64,000 nucleotides of DNA from Chloroflexota bacterium (GCA_029782365.1 JAKOUW010000120.1:104036-168035), one strand, 5' to 3'; positions 35,301-44,131 are shown, numbered from the stretch's first letter. Program-made: numbers and translations. The notes: a model not told the origin generated them from the letters alone.

Positions 35301-38034
35301 CGCTGTACCCTAAAAAGCCCACCAGGAGATTTGTGGCGCCGCTGAAACCGCTCAGGCTGACTGAATGCTGAATCCAATCGAGGCCACTGCTCGGTAAGAT
35401 TGGGCTTCCGACATTTTGCCAGTTCACGCCGCCGTCGGTTGAGACCTGAACCTGCACAGAATCCAGGTTGGCAGAAACATCCTGGTCGTGAAAAACCCAG
35501 AACGTCAGGTTTTTATCCACAATTTTCGTCATATCTACCGGGCTGGTGCGATACAGGCGCACCGAGGCGCCGGCTGCAGCATCGAATGAATTGAAATACA
35601 CCAGGTTTAATGGGCTGTGGGCTGCAAAGCCGGATGGATTATTTGTGCCCTGGTTGGTGTGCCAGGCGCCGGTCGTGCCCGTTACGGTCGTTACCTGCCA
35701 GCCATCAGGCAAATTGGGCGGGGTTACTGAGTCAAACGTTTCGAGAAATCCATTGCGGTTGTACCCAGGCGCGCTGCAAGCAACCAGGTCTGGCAGCAGG
35801 GTAACGTTGTGCACCTGTGGAGAATTTAACACGGGCGATGTGTACGACATTGGCAGATAGCCGGGAGAAAAGGCCTGCACTGTCAGCGTGTAGATGCCGC
35901 CTTTCACCAATACCAGCTGGTACTGCCCGGTTTGTGGATCGCTCCAGGCGGAATTGTAGGGCGGTGTTGGGCTGGTTGGGCTGCCGCTGACGGAGATGTG
36001 AGCGTACAAAGGCCAGCCTTTGGTTGCGTCGGTGATCTTGCCGCTGATGGTCGTGGTGGGCGCTGGTGCGAAAGCGATGTTGAGTTGGGTAGTTTGGTTT
36101 GAAGCAATGATCACCCCGGCTTTTGAATATGGCTGGTAACCGTAAGGCGCACTGGAGATGGTATAACTGCCTACATTGAGCGGTAAGGCGTAATGTCCGC
36201 TGGCATCCGAAAGTGTCGGAAAAGTTATTGTCAGCGATCGACGGGCGAAGATGGGTGTGTTGGCCAGCGAACCGCCGGTTTTCTGGTCGGTCAATTGACC
36301 TGCGAGGGCGCCCATTGGCCCTTTGGTGCAGGTGGGGAACTTAAAGGCACCGATGCGGGTGTGCCAGGTGACGGTCCCGGAAGGGACATATTCTTGGGTG
36401 TACCAAAAAGTGCAGTCATCCACCGGATCCATCGTCATCGAGCTGTAATCGCCCCAGCGGGTGCCGTAAAAACTGCTGCCGCCCTCCACCAGGCTCTGTT
36501 CGGAACCCAGGGTGCCCAGTGCGTCTCCAGGCTGACGGCCCGCATAGCGCACGGCTGGCGATACACTCAGGCTGGAGACGCTGTATCCCAGGGCGATATT
36601 GCCCATGTGATCGATGGAGATACTGCCCACCCAGCGGTGGCTGCCATCGGGGGCATATGTCCCTTGTTGGTATATTGACCAGAAGCTGGCGGCTGGCTGG
36701 CTCTTGCGAATTTCGTACCAGCGAATGCCAGCTTTGCCCAGGCCGTCCGCATTGACGGTGTGGTTGAATACAATGACTTCATGATCGCCGGTGTTGCGGT
36801 AAGCGGCGTGCATCATCAGTCGATCATTCAGCGCCTCCACAGATTTAGGTTGGCCGGGTTGATCGATGCAAACCTGCCGGCTGGAAGAACACAAATTGCT
36901 GGTAAAAGGCGCGACAACCAGTTGGTTTGCCACGCTGAAATTGGTGTTGCTCGGGTTCACCCAATCGGTGTGAAAAGCAAACACGTGCATGATATCACTG
37001 CCGCTGTTTGCCCAGTTTTTGTCCACTTCAATATAATAATTGGGCGCACCAGGCGGGGGTAGAACCTCTCCAACCAGAGTGGAGGGCAGCATACCGCCGT
37101 AATTGGAATCGACTGTAAACAAATTCTTGTATTGAAAAATTGCGGGCTGGCCGTTGAGCATTTTATCGCGTTCAAATACCCACACACCGGTGCCAGCCCA
37201 GCTCGTGCCTGCGAATTGGTGGGCCATCATATAGTAGCCATCAGGCCAGACACCGATCTTGGGGTAATCGTTCAACAATGTGTTTGAGAGTTGGATCGGG
37301 TATAACCACCAATCGGCTGGCAGGTTTGTGGGGGTCCCGGTCTTTGAGACCGCAAAACACTCATAATACGGCGGGCCTGGGTTGACGAACTGACTCAAAA
37401 TCCAGCGATCAGCGAGCTGATCATACACAACCACTGGGTCGCCGCCCCCTTTTTCACGGCACGGGTTGCCCAATGGAAACATGTTATTCATCGAAAATTC
37501 CGGATATTTCAACGCCCCACTGGTTTTATTATAAATGCCGATGTTCGACCCGCCGGGAAAATTATTCACCATTTGGATGTAATCGTTCGGACCAACTGCT
37601 CCATTCGTGTCAGGTGGTTGGATGCCGCTGATATCGTGTAAACCTTCGAAGCTGGCCAGGTAGGAGGGCGTATCAGCCTGGCCTGGCACGGTTTGCAAAG
37701 CCGTATCCGTCACAGATAAGCCATCTCTGCCCTCGCTCTTGGGCAAGGGCAGCGGATTCAGGTCTGGTAGGGTCTGACCATTGGGCTGCTGGACTTCAGC
37801 GGGCGGGAGCGTGCTGCCATCCACCGGAGCGACCGGAGCGCTGATAGTGAATCCACCGGGTGTCTGGTAAGCAATCTGGTCGCTCGGAGAAGCTGCCCAG
37901 GTAGCCAGCCATTGGCCGCGGTTGAACAGTAAAACGGCGAGGCAAGTGATAGAAACCGCAGTCAACAAGCAAGACAGTGCGACCGCGCGCCAACGATGGG
38001 GCGGTTGGTTGAAATCATTTCGTGATTGGTTCAC
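32389..38034 (-). CDS. Giant secreted multidomain protein with Kelch propeller
   Basis: 1881 residues from a GTG at 38034 with AGGA ~9 nt upstream. An ATG at 38178 would add 48 residues without an SD and would overlap the divergent gene. A hydrophobic segment near residues 18-40 acts as signal or anchor. Order: a large N-terminal beta domain (about 80-570, with DTNGAVGPNDYIQMVNN); carboxypeptidase-regulatory-like repeats (580-750); a choice-of-anchor-J/MAM-like domain (765-940); another regulatory-like repeat; six Kelch-like blades (about 1125-1385, with LYLFGGQT, IYLVGGYT, LYAIGGS, IYIVGGA, LYVAGGG and IYALGGN); a further regulatory-like repeat (about 1475); a second anchor-J domain (1650-1805); and an Ig-like end. 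The tail is LFSPLINKGP. Likely a cell-surface adhesion or binding protein. Confidence 0.7.
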   Translation of the reverse strand: MNQSRNDFNQPPHRWRAVALSCLLTAVSITCLAVLLFNRGQWLATWAASPSDQIAYQTPGGFTISAPVAPVDGSTLPPAEVQQPNGQTLPDLNPLPLPKSEGRDGLSVTDTALQTVPGQADTPSYLASFEGLHDISGIQPPDTNGAVGPNDYIQMVNNFPGGSNIGIYNKTSGALKYPEFSMNNMFPLGNPCREKGGGDPVVVYDQLADRWILSQFVNPGPPYYECFAVSKTGTPTNLPADWWLYPIQLSNTLLNDYPKIGVWPDGYYMMAHQFAGTSWAGTGVWVFERDKMLNGQPAIFQYKNLFTVDSNYGGMLPSTLVGEVLPPPGAPNYYIEVDKNWANSGSDIMHVFAFHTDWVNPSNTNFSVANQLVVAPFTSNLCSSSRQVCIDQPGQPKSVEALNDRLMMHAAYRNTGDHEVIVFNHTVNADGLGKAGIRWYEIRKSQPAASFWSIYQQGTYAPDGSHRWVGSISIDHMGNIALGYSVSSLSVSPAVRYAGRQPGDALGTLGSEQSLVEGGSSFYGTRWGDYSSMTMDPVDDCTFWYTQEYVPSGTVTWHTRIGAFKFPTCTKGPMGALAGQLTDQKTGGSLANTPIFARRSLTITFPTLSDASGHYALPLNVGSYTISSAPYGYQPYSKAGVIIASNQTTQLNIAFAPAPTTTISGKITDATKGWPLYAHISVSGSPTSPTPPYNSAWSDPQTGQYQLVLVKGGIYTLTVQAFSPGYLPMSYTSPVLNSPQVHNVTLLPDLVACSAPGYNRNGFLETFDSVTPPNLPDGWQVTTVTGTTGAWHTNQGTNNPSGFAAHSPLNLVYFNSFDAAAGASVRLYRTSPVDMTKIVDKNLTFWVFHDQDVSANLDSVQVQVSTDGGVNWQNVGSPILPSSGLDWIQHSVSLSGFSGATNLLVGFLGYSDFGYDVHLDDLALDPQCSVESGGLVVGTVTNGDTGSSLTNTTIHTDSGRVYSTKATGDPAVGSAFYTAFSPAGSHIFTATHTGFEVKTMTVPVLLNSTVRQDFTLHAGKLKYTPNGISVSLPWGSIATSPLTITNIGLGPAVFEITATVGGFNPLFPVGHTPYKPKVSSWPAAEHPFELAPIGGAKNPPQQGPNAWASGALIPTGPRVRAAAASCDGTTLYLFGGQTVFGVVNEAFRYNPADNSWTTLAAMPVALTNLQAACIGNFIYLVGGYTGSSHTNEFQVYDTIHNTWAHSSWPNIRTPMLTAYNKKLYAIGGSPGPNSETWMYNPLTNAWQNMNAAMPVAAEYGAALTVGDYIYIVGGAASSELAAVQRYDPNNNTWASGPPLPQARLSPIAAWYGTKLYVAGGGRLVSGAFTAYDSTYSYDYSAFPGGNWVLEPDTLSQPVVGAGSVCASNRIYALGGNNNRTNYGTNQYLDSGLKCHYGVNNVPWLSVLPTTGAFSSNKPGSTRRLALTFNASVSTITQPGSYFANLMINNDTPAGQGSVPVTMTVQAPAAWGKVTGVVRSLGYCDTSPVLLNQADVLIKDHSGMTATLKTNAQGGYTYWLDAGRKPITLTVSYAGQVTQQAGGISLTAGQTSTQNFDLRLAAPCAKASPAQINLQVAQGKTASRQINLQNLGASSYTWNLYEISGLASAADIRSPAGTYDPLARQAPVQSGKTWPVFVPNAPDQAIFSQGFESGLMPPAGWTRQVVNSSNTWVITNTASMVYTGTRAAAIHWNFNQNEWLVSPPIQITEGILSFWSMGDPFWCRDNHDNCDLNVWIVIGAPGGGDDIFVGKADSAWAGTWIWSQSVFDLTTKLPNGPIRIGFQYLGSDGNDVALDEIRLDGLTNSNVPWLSESPTFGSLAGGAAQTVNITISALPTMTVSSTYMATLQLRTSDLNNFNIKIPVAVTVVSNFKLFSPLINKGP

Positions 38035-38169
38035 AGTCGTTTTCCTCAGGTTGAATCGGATAAAACTTCGGCGAGCAATAAAAAAATCATACCATGAAAA
38101 TAAAGCTGGAGGATTAACGGCATAGAAACGCCTGCGCGATTGGACTGCATTTATCCTTGCCGGTTTGGT

Positions 38170-38928
38170 ATGAAACAACTATACTTTCTGCTGATGGATA
38201 TCTTTTGGGAAGTCCACCGTGATCTGCCGCGTGAAGGGCCAGGTGATAACGCCTCCACACGCCGTGCGTTCCAGTGCCTGCCGGCGATGCCCGCCAGGCC
38301 GTTCATTCTGGATATGGGCTGTGGGCCAGGAATGCAAACCCTTGAGCTGGCTCGCCTATCCGGCGGACGATTGGTGGGGTTGGATACACACCTGCCGTTT
38401 CTAATTCACCTCCACCGAGAGGCGCAGGCGGTAGGCCTGGCAGCGCAAATCGACATTCTCAACGCTTCGATGGCCAACGCTCCGTTCGCGGAGCAGAGTT
38501 TCGATCTGATCTGGTCGGAAGGTGCGATCTACATTCTCGGTTTTGCGGCCGGCTTGAGCCTCTGGCGGCGGCTGCTTCGGCCTGGCGGCTGCGTCGCAGT
38601 CACTGAGCTGAGCTGGCTGAAACAAGACCCACCACAAGAGCCTTTGTCGTTCTGGCGCTCCAATTATCCTGCGATGCAATCGGTCGAAACAAACTGCCAG
38701 ATGGCGAGCAAGGCTGGATACCATCTGTTGGAACATTTCACCCTGCCGGATTCAGCCTGGTGGGAATCGTATTACGGACCGATGCATCAGCGGATTACAG
38801 CCCTGCGCGCAAAATATGCCGACCGACCGGAAAACCTCGCCGGCCTGGATGGAGAACAGGCCGAAATCGACTTATTCCAGCAGTATTCCAACTGGTACGG
38901 TTATGAGTTTTACCTGTTGAGGGCGTAG
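38170..38928 (+). CDS. Class I SAM-dependent methyltransferase
   Basis: 252 residues from ATG 38170 (a TTG at 38140 is possible; neither has a strong SD). Motif I is FILDMGCGPGMQTLELA, followed by LVGLDTHLPFL, the post-I region IDILNASMANAPFAEQSFDLIWSEG and WRRLLRPGGCVAVTELSWL. The C-terminal third is helical with aromatic residues (SYYGPMHQRI) and probably forms the substrate lid. Acceptor unknown. It diverges from the giant gene across a 135-nt gap and precedes another methyltransferase. Confidence 0.82.
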   Translation: MKQLYFLLMDIFWEVHRDLPREGPGDNASTRRAFQCLPAMPARPFILDMGCGPGMQTLELARLSGGRLVGLDTHLPFLIHLHREAQAVGLAAQIDILNASMANAPFAEQSFDLIWSEGAIYILGFAAGLSLWRRLLRPGGCVAVTELSWLKQDPPQEPLSFWRSNYPAMQSVETNCQMASKAGYHLLEHFTLPDSAWWESYYGPMHQRITALRAKYADRPENLAGLDGEQAEIDLFQQYSNWYGYEFYLLRA

Positions 38929-38985
38929 GCTGAGGCAGGCCGGGCAAATATGTCACGCCAAATTCATCTTTTTCGGGTAGAATTA

Positions 38986-39000
38986 CCTCCATTCAGGAGG
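38986..39000 (+). promoter_or_regulatory. Hairpin enclosing the Shine-Dalgarno
   Basis: CCTCC (38986-38990) ATTCA GGAGG (38996-39000): the entire SD of the following gene is paired in a 5-bp G-C-rich hairpin whose 3' side ends 4 nt before the ATG. It could reduce or condition translation of the methyltransferase. Confidence 0.4.
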
Positions 39001-39004
39001 AATC

Positions 39005-39808
39005 ATGCGTTATTATAAGAATGCTGTCGACACAGGTTATGTTCAGACCTCCACACGCCTGATTCAGCAGGCCAAGCAGCGCAGTTACGCGGCCATGCAT
39101 ATTGAGCCAGGCCAGAAGGTGTTGGATGTTGGCTGTGGCCCGGCGATTGATACAGTCTCTTTGGCAATGATGGTTGGGACGACCGGCCAGGTGGTGGGGG
39201 TTGATGCTGACCCCGCCCAGGTGGCGGAAGCCAATCAGCGAGCTGCCCAGCTCGGGCTGGGCAGTAAAGTCCGCCACCAGCAGTCTGACATTTACATCCT
39301 GCCGTTCGCAGACAATGAATTCGACGCAGTGCGCTGTGAACGGTTGTTCCAGAACCTTGATTACCCCGAGCGCATGCTGCAAGAGATGATCCGTGTCACC
39401 CGACCTGGCGGGTGGGTAGTGATTATGGATACCGACTGGGGTTCCATCTCGATCGACACTCCAGAAGTGGAAATCGAACGCCGCCTGATCCGTTTTCATG
39501 CCGAACATAATCTTCGCAATGGTTATGCGGGACGGCAGTTGTACCGCTTGATCAAGCGGTCCGGCCTGACTGATATTGCGATCGATGTGTTTCCAACGTT
39601 TATCGCCTCATTGGCCATAGGGCGCCAGGTGGTGCGCCTGGATGAGACGGAAAAAGCGGCCCTGGCCGCGGGTATTATCAATGAAATCGAGTTGTCACGC
39701 TGGCGGGCTGCGCTTGAACAGTTGGATTCGGAAGGGGTCTTCTTCTTAAACGGCAACATGGTGATGGTGTATGGTATTAAGCCGTATCCGGTGACCAGCC
39801 ACCATTAA
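39005..39808 (+). CDS. SAM-dependent methyltransferase (UbiE-like)
   Basis: 267 residues, perfect SD AGGAGG. Motif I reads KVLDVGCGPAIDTVSLA, followed by GQVVGVDADPAQVAEA, SDIYILPFADNEFDAVRCERL and VTRPGGWVVIMDTDWGS. The N-terminus with YYKNAVDTGYVQTSTRLIQ and the block DTDWGSISIDTPE resemble small-molecule C- or O-methyltransferases of the UbiE group. Substrate unknown. The gene ends 16 nt from the convergent gene at 39825. Confidence 0.82.
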   Translation: MRYYKNAVDTGYVQTSTRLIQQAKQRSYAAMHIEPGQKVLDVGCGPAIDTVSLAMMVGTTGQVVGVDADPAQVAEANQRAAQLGLGSKVRHQQSDIYILPFADNEFDAVRCERLFQNLDYPERMLQEMIRVTRPGGWVVIMDTDWGSISIDTPEVEIERRLIRFHAEHNLRNGYAGRQLYRLIKRSGLTDIAIDVFPTFIASLAIGRQVVRLDETEKAALAAGIINEIELSRWRAALEQLDSEGVFFLNGNMVMVYGIKPYPVTSHH

Positions 39809-39824
39809 GGTCGCTTGTTTTAAT

Positions 39825-41447
39825 CTAAGGCGCAGGCAGGCTCACTTCGATCACGCGTTTGTCGCTGGTCGCTGCCCATAAATCGCCATCTGTGTCGAAA
39901 GCCATGCTGAAGGCGGTGGAGTAAGGCAGGTCAAAGCGTAGGATAAAATGTCCATCCGGCGTAAAGATGTTCACACCCAGGTAGTCACTGACAAAAATTC
40001 GCCCGTCAGGCGCAACGGCGATTGCCAACGCGGAAACGAACTGGCCAGGCTCGTTGCCTTTGCTGCCAAAACGAGAGAGCAAACGGCCGTCCGGTGTATA
40101 TTTCACCACTGTTTCGTTAAACGCACCCAACAGGTAGAGATTGCCGGGCCGGTCGAAGGTGAGATGGGTATCCAGTTCGGTGATCTTGGTAGCCTGGCTG
40201 ACCGCATTCTCGATGGTGAGCACCGACTGCTGCTTTTCATCAAAAACGAGCACATTTTCACCGCCGGTCACAATCCCCAGGTTTTTTTGGAAATTATAAT
40301 AAAGTTGATTTGGGTTAGCGATTTGATCCTTGCCCGGCAGAGTGACTCGAAAGCGCTGGAGCTCTTTACCCATTAGACCATCATAGACGATGATCTCAGA
40401 GCCCAAAGCAACAAACACTCTGCCATCTGGCGCGGCCGCCATCGATTTGATGCCCAGGTCAACTTCGTTGGGGGCCGGTCTCACGGTCCATTTGTTCTGA
40501 AAATTGCCATTTTGATCAAAACGCACAATCCGGCTGTCGTCGTGATCGGCAACATAAACATACCCCTGTCCATCCAGGGCGACAGCGCGTGGATCCTCCA
40601 AATCGCCTGAATCGTTACTGCTGGCCTCGATTGAGACCAGGACATGCGCATAGGAGAATGGATTGTATTTTTCAAGGAAGCGGCGCAGCGGCTTGGGCAT
40701 TGTCAGGATGTACAGAGCGATCGGCAGCAGCACAAGCAGTGAGGCGGCAAAATATAAGAAAGGCCTGACGAAACTGCGGCGTCGCAGCCGGAATAGTGGA
40801 TTCTGAGGAGCAGGCTCTAAAGGGCTGTGGTAATCGTCGATTTTTACTTTTTCCGTGCTGTGGAGCACGTAACGGGCTGCCTCTTGGTCGGTGGCGATCA
40901 AGGCTTCCTGCAAGTTTTCACCTTCCAAGACGCGCTTCAGGATAGTTCGTGCTTCGCTTGTGCCCACCGCAAGCATCTGCTGAAGGCGTGTGATTGCCTC
41001 ATCTTCATTTTCGTCTGCCGCAAGGCTGCGAATCTCTGCTTCCAGCAGAGTCAGGTCTGCTGGTTTATGAGCAGCCCGCTGGTTGGAGGATTTGAAAGTC
41101 AGAGCAACGCTTTCGCCCGCCAGCATCTTTTCCACCGCCAGGCTGGCTTCGCGTAAATTCATGCCGCTGATAGCACACAGGAGATCAACCGCCTCTCTGA
41201 CCTGGCCGCTCTCTGCCAGACTCATGACTTCCGCCAGGCGTTCGATATTGCGCAGGCGCACACTGCTTTCCGTTCGGGAAGCGCTTGTCTTGCCGGTTTG
41301 TCTGGGTTTGGGAAGGGCAGTCGTGCGCAGGGTTTCAGGCACCGCGGCTATGTTGTGACAGCGGCGGCATTCCACCGTAGCGGATGGTTGTGGCGGCACC
41401 TCGATCGGATTTCCACATTTTGGACAAGAGATCGAAGGGTTCTCCAT
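39825..41447 (-). CDS. Zinc-ribbon, L7/L12-like and NHL-repeat membrane protein
   Basis: 540 residues from ATG 41447 (an ATG at 41474 is less likely since the TATAAT box lies between). Residues 8-35 form a zinc ribbon (CPKCGN and CRRCHN). Residues ~65-125 and ~145-205 each resemble the C-terminal domain of ribosomal protein L7/L12 (GMNLREASLAVEKMLAGES). One membrane helix follows near 235-255 (FLYFAASLLVLLPIALYIL). The outer part (about 280-540) has NHL/beta-propeller repeats such as PRAVALDGQGYVYVADHDDS and RIVRFDQNGNFQNKW. The likely topology is a cytoplasmic zinc-ribbon region and an external propeller. Function unknown; the combination is unusual. Confidence 0.65.
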   Translation of the reverse strand: MENPSISCPKCGNPIEVPPQPSATVECRRCHNIAAVPETLRTTALPKPRQTGKTSASRTESSVRLRNIERLAEVMSLAESGQVREAVDLLCAISGMNLREASLAVEKMLAGESVALTFKSSNQRAAHKPADLTLLEAEIRSLAADENEDEAITRLQQMLAVGTSEARTILKRVLEGENLQEALIATDQEAARYVLHSTEKVKIDDYHSPLEPAPQNPLFRLRRRSFVRPFLYFAASLLVLLPIALYILTMPKPLRRFLEKYNPFSYAHVLVSIEASSNDSGDLEDPRAVALDGQGYVYVADHDDSRIVRFDQNGNFQNKWTVRPAPNEVDLGIKSMAAAPDGRVFVALGSEIIVYDGLMGKELQRFRVTLPGKDQIANPNQLYYNFQKNLGIVTGGENVLVFDEKQQSVLTIENAVSQATKITELDTHLTFDRPGNLYLLGAFNETVVKYTPDGRLLSRFGSKGNEPGQFVSALAIAVAPDGRIFVSDYLGVNIFTPDGHFILRFDLPYSTAFSMAFDTDGDLWAATSDKRVIEVSLPAP

Positions 41448-41469
41448 GGATTGATTATATATGATTAAA

Positions 41470-41500
41470 CGCAAAAAGGGCGGGAAGCCGCCCTTTTGCG
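41470..41500 (-). terminator. Terminator of the PadR-ABC operon
   Basis: CCGCCCTTTTGCG (41488-41500) pairs with CGCAAAAAGGGCGG (41470-41483) around a GAAG loop, 13 nt after the permease stop on the minus strand, followed by a T-rich run. Strong stem, also usable on the other strand. Confidence 0.75.
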
Positions 41501-41512
41501 TTTCACCAGGCT

Positions 41513-44131
41513 CTATTCGTAGCGCAGTGCATCCACGATGCGCATGCCGGCTGCCTGGCGAGCCGGGATCAGCGCAGCGACCAGGCCAAAAAACAATCCA
41601 ATAGCGATGCCAGCCAGTATGCCGCTGGTTGGGAAGACATACGACACCGGGTAACCAGTTTGCACCATTGCGCTGATCAGCACATCACCCAGGTAAAGGC
41701 CGCCCAGCAGGCCAAATGTGGTCCCCAAGCCTGCCAGCAGAAGCGCTTCGGCCACGATCATCTGCCGCACCTGGCGCTGAGTGGATCCAATGGCGCGCAG
41801 CATGCCAATTTCCCGCGTCCGCTCGATCACTGCGATCGCCAAAGTGTTCGTCATTGCAATCAGGGAAGGTGCAGCCAGCACGCCCAGCATGAGATATAAG
41901 CCAGCAAACACGGCATCAAACAGGCGTTTGTTCTCATCAAAGTAATCTTTACCGGCGATCAATTGAAACTGTGGATAACCGGCAGCCACCTGCCGTATTT
42001 GCGCATCGACTTCCGATGTGCGGCTGACGCCCGGCTTCAGGTTGAACTGCAGGTAAATGTCTTCTTCATTATCGAAATCAGTTTTCATATTCGCCTGCGA
42101 AATGAACGCAGTCTGCAGTTTGGCATCCATGTAATCGTTGGCAATAGCGACAACCTGGTATGTCTGCTGTCCGTGAGGGGTCAACAGGTCGAGGCTGTCG
42201 CCGAGCCTGGCGTTCAGCGCCACGGACAGCACGCCGTTCAGGATGATATTGCGACCCTCGCCAAGTTTTTGATAGGCAGTCGTTTCATCTCCTCGCGCAA
42301 AGGTCAGACCGGAGACTTTTGGGAAAGCCACAGGATCGATCCCTAATAAGGTAACCGCCAGGTTGTTTCCCACACCCGCTGCGCCGCTGGCTTTCAGCTT
42401 GGCGCTCATCAGGTTATCGGGCGCTTTGGTGCTTGTCAGGGCAAAGCGCAGGGTGCTGATATCGCCGACGCCATCGACTTTGCGCAGAGCATTTGCCAAT
42501 TCGGAGCTGGCGCCCATGTTGGTGCTCCACAACGCAATCGACGGCGGCGACATGAGGTAGTCACTCCCCAGGCTTTTCTTCAGCACATCCAAGAAACCAT
42601 TCGTCAAACTGCTGGTCAGACCACCAGCGGCGACGATAATCGCCAGGCCGATCATGGTGGCGCTGGCTGTGACCGCCGCGCGTGAAGGCTGGCGCTTTAG
42701 GTTGCCCTCTGCCAGCGCGCCGGTGCCTTCGCGGGCGTAAAGCAGGGTGATCAGCCGGCTGAAAATGCTCGCAATCGGCGCCACCAATACCGGCCCGACC
42801 AACACCAACCCCACCAGGAAGAGCAGCCCCCCTGGAGCAATCAGCTCTATTTTTCCAATAAATAGCGCCACAATGCCAAATCCCAGGAAGATAATGCCAA
42901 TGAAGAGGCTGGCAGGAACGCTGCGTTTATAGGCTGCTTCGGCCGCGGATGGGCGTAGGGCCTCCAATGGGGTGATCCGGCTGGCCTGGAATGCCGGCAG
43001 CAAACCAGCCAGGATAGTGATGCCAACCCCCAGCAAGACAGAGCCAACCACCAGGCCGCCGCTGACAACCGGGCTGCCAATTTGCAGGTGAATGAACTGG
43101 CTCATGATCGGTCCGATAACAGAGAGCGACCCCAATCCCAGGAGATAACCCAGCACCAGCCCGACCGCAGTTCCCATTATTCCCTGCACCAGGCTTTCAG
43201 CCAGGAAAATACCCACAATTGTGCGCTGACTGGCCCCTACGGCGCGCAGCATACCAATATCCCGGCGCCGTTCAGTGACTACGGTGCGAAACGTATTGAA
43301 GATAATGAACCCCCCCATGAATAACGCCAGGAAGCCAAACAGGTTGAAGCCGGCCTGGGCGGTGCGCAGACTGGTGACCATCTCAGAGCCGCTCGAGAGC
43401 GCGCCAAACTGGTAGCTGTCACCCACGGCCTGTTCAACCGCGGTTTCGATGTTCTCTCGTTGGGCGGCGTCTGTGGTGTTAAAATTGGCTTCGATCGTGT
43501 TGATCTGGCCGGGTTGGCCGGTGAGGGTCTGCGCCTCAGCCAGGCTGACAATGACTTCTTCATTGCCTGGCATTGACCGCCGAGGCAGGAGGCCAACCAC
43601 CTGGAGGCTGGTCTCTCCCTGGGTTGAGGGTATCTTAAAACTATCACCCAGTTTTAAACCCAGGGCATCTGCCAGGGAAGAAGCGATGATGGCTGAACCT
43701 GTATCGCTTGCCCGTAGAAAACGGCCGCTGGTCAGAGGAAAACTGTGAATGGTTTGGACGCTCTGCGTATCGATTCCCACCAGGCTCAAGGTTGAGATAA
43801 CGTCTGTTTTGGCCGCCTCATGGTCAAAATAATTTGCAGGTAAATTCACTGTGCGATTCAACGATCCTGTAACCGCTGAAATCCCCGAAACGTTTTGCAC
43901 CGTGTTAACCACATCGATGCCAAAAGCGCCGCCAGTTTTGTGTGTTATGGTTAAATCCACTTTGTCTGCAGCCGCCATCAGATTGGCCTGCATGGCCTGA
44001 AGCATGGTTGGCAGCAGGATATTCATCCCGAAAATGACCAGAACACCGAACACCACTGCTAAGGTGGTTAGAAACGTGCGCAGTTTACGCCCGCTCAGAT
44101 AGCGGGCAGCGAGAGTGAGTTGCAGGTTCAT
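41513..44131 (-). CDS. MacB/FtsX-type ABC transporter permease
   Basis: 872 residues, double-length with two FtsX modules. The first helix is near residue 20 (FLTTLAVVFGVLVIFGMNIL) and is followed by an extracellular MacB-PCD-like domain. A helix block (about 255-470) contains NTFRTVVTERRRDIGMLRAVGAS. A second helix, a second extracellular domain and a final FtsX block with ERTREIGMLRAIGSTQRQVRQM follow. The paired R-x-I-G-M-L-R-A coupling motifs confirm duplication. Such permeases use ATP to drive export or mechanically pull lipids, peptides or lipoproteins rather than pump through a channel. SD GGAGG precedes the ATG. The partner ATPase gene lies 9 nt upstream. Confidence 0.85.
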   Translation of the reverse strand: MNLQLTLAARYLSGRKLRTFLTTLAVVFGVLVIFGMNILLPTMLQAMQANLMAAADKVDLTITHKTGGAFGIDVVNTVQNVSGISAVTGSLNRTVNLPANYFDHEAAKTDVISTLSLVGIDTQSVQTIHSFPLTSGRFLRASDTGSAIIASSLADALGLKLGDSFKIPSTQGETSLQVVGLLPRRSMPGNEEVIVSLAEAQTLTGQPGQINTIEANFNTTDAAQRENIETAVEQAVGDSYQFGALSSGSEMVTSLRTAQAGFNLFGFLALFMGGFIIFNTFRTVVTERRRDIGMLRAVGASQRTIVGIFLAESLVQGIMGTAVGLVLGYLLGLGSLSVIGPIMSQFIHLQIGSPVVSGGLVVGSVLLGVGITILAGLLPAFQASRITPLEALRPSAAEAAYKRSVPASLFIGIIFLGFGIVALFIGKIELIAPGGLLFLVGLVLVGPVLVAPIASIFSRLITLLYAREGTGALAEGNLKRQPSRAAVTASATMIGLAIIVAAGGLTSSLTNGFLDVLKKSLGSDYLMSPPSIALWSTNMGASSELANALRKVDGVGDISTLRFALTSTKAPDNLMSAKLKASGAAGVGNNLAVTLLGIDPVAFPKVSGLTFARGDETTAYQKLGEGRNIILNGVLSVALNARLGDSLDLLTPHGQQTYQVVAIANDYMDAKLQTAFISQANMKTDFDNEEDIYLQFNLKPGVSRTSEVDAQIRQVAAGYPQFQLIAGKDYFDENKRLFDAVFAGLYLMLGVLAAPSLIAMTNTLAIAVIERTREIGMLRAIGSTQRQVRQMIVAEALLLAGLGTTFGLLGGLYLGDVLISAMVQTGYPVSYVFPTSGILAGIAIGLFFGLVAALIPARQAAGMRIVDALRYE

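Noticed and set aside
34294..35313. 339-codon plus-strand frame
   Set aside because: Lies inside the Kelch giant on the opposite strand; no SD and no recognisable domain.
38035..38178. ATG at 38178 as start of the Kelch giant
   Set aside because: It overlaps the divergent methyltransferase start and lacks an SD; the GTG at 38034 places the signal segment near the N-terminus.
42605..42630. GGTCAGACC box as another purine operator
   Set aside because: It is inside the ABC permease coding sequence, far from a promoter, and probably coincidental.
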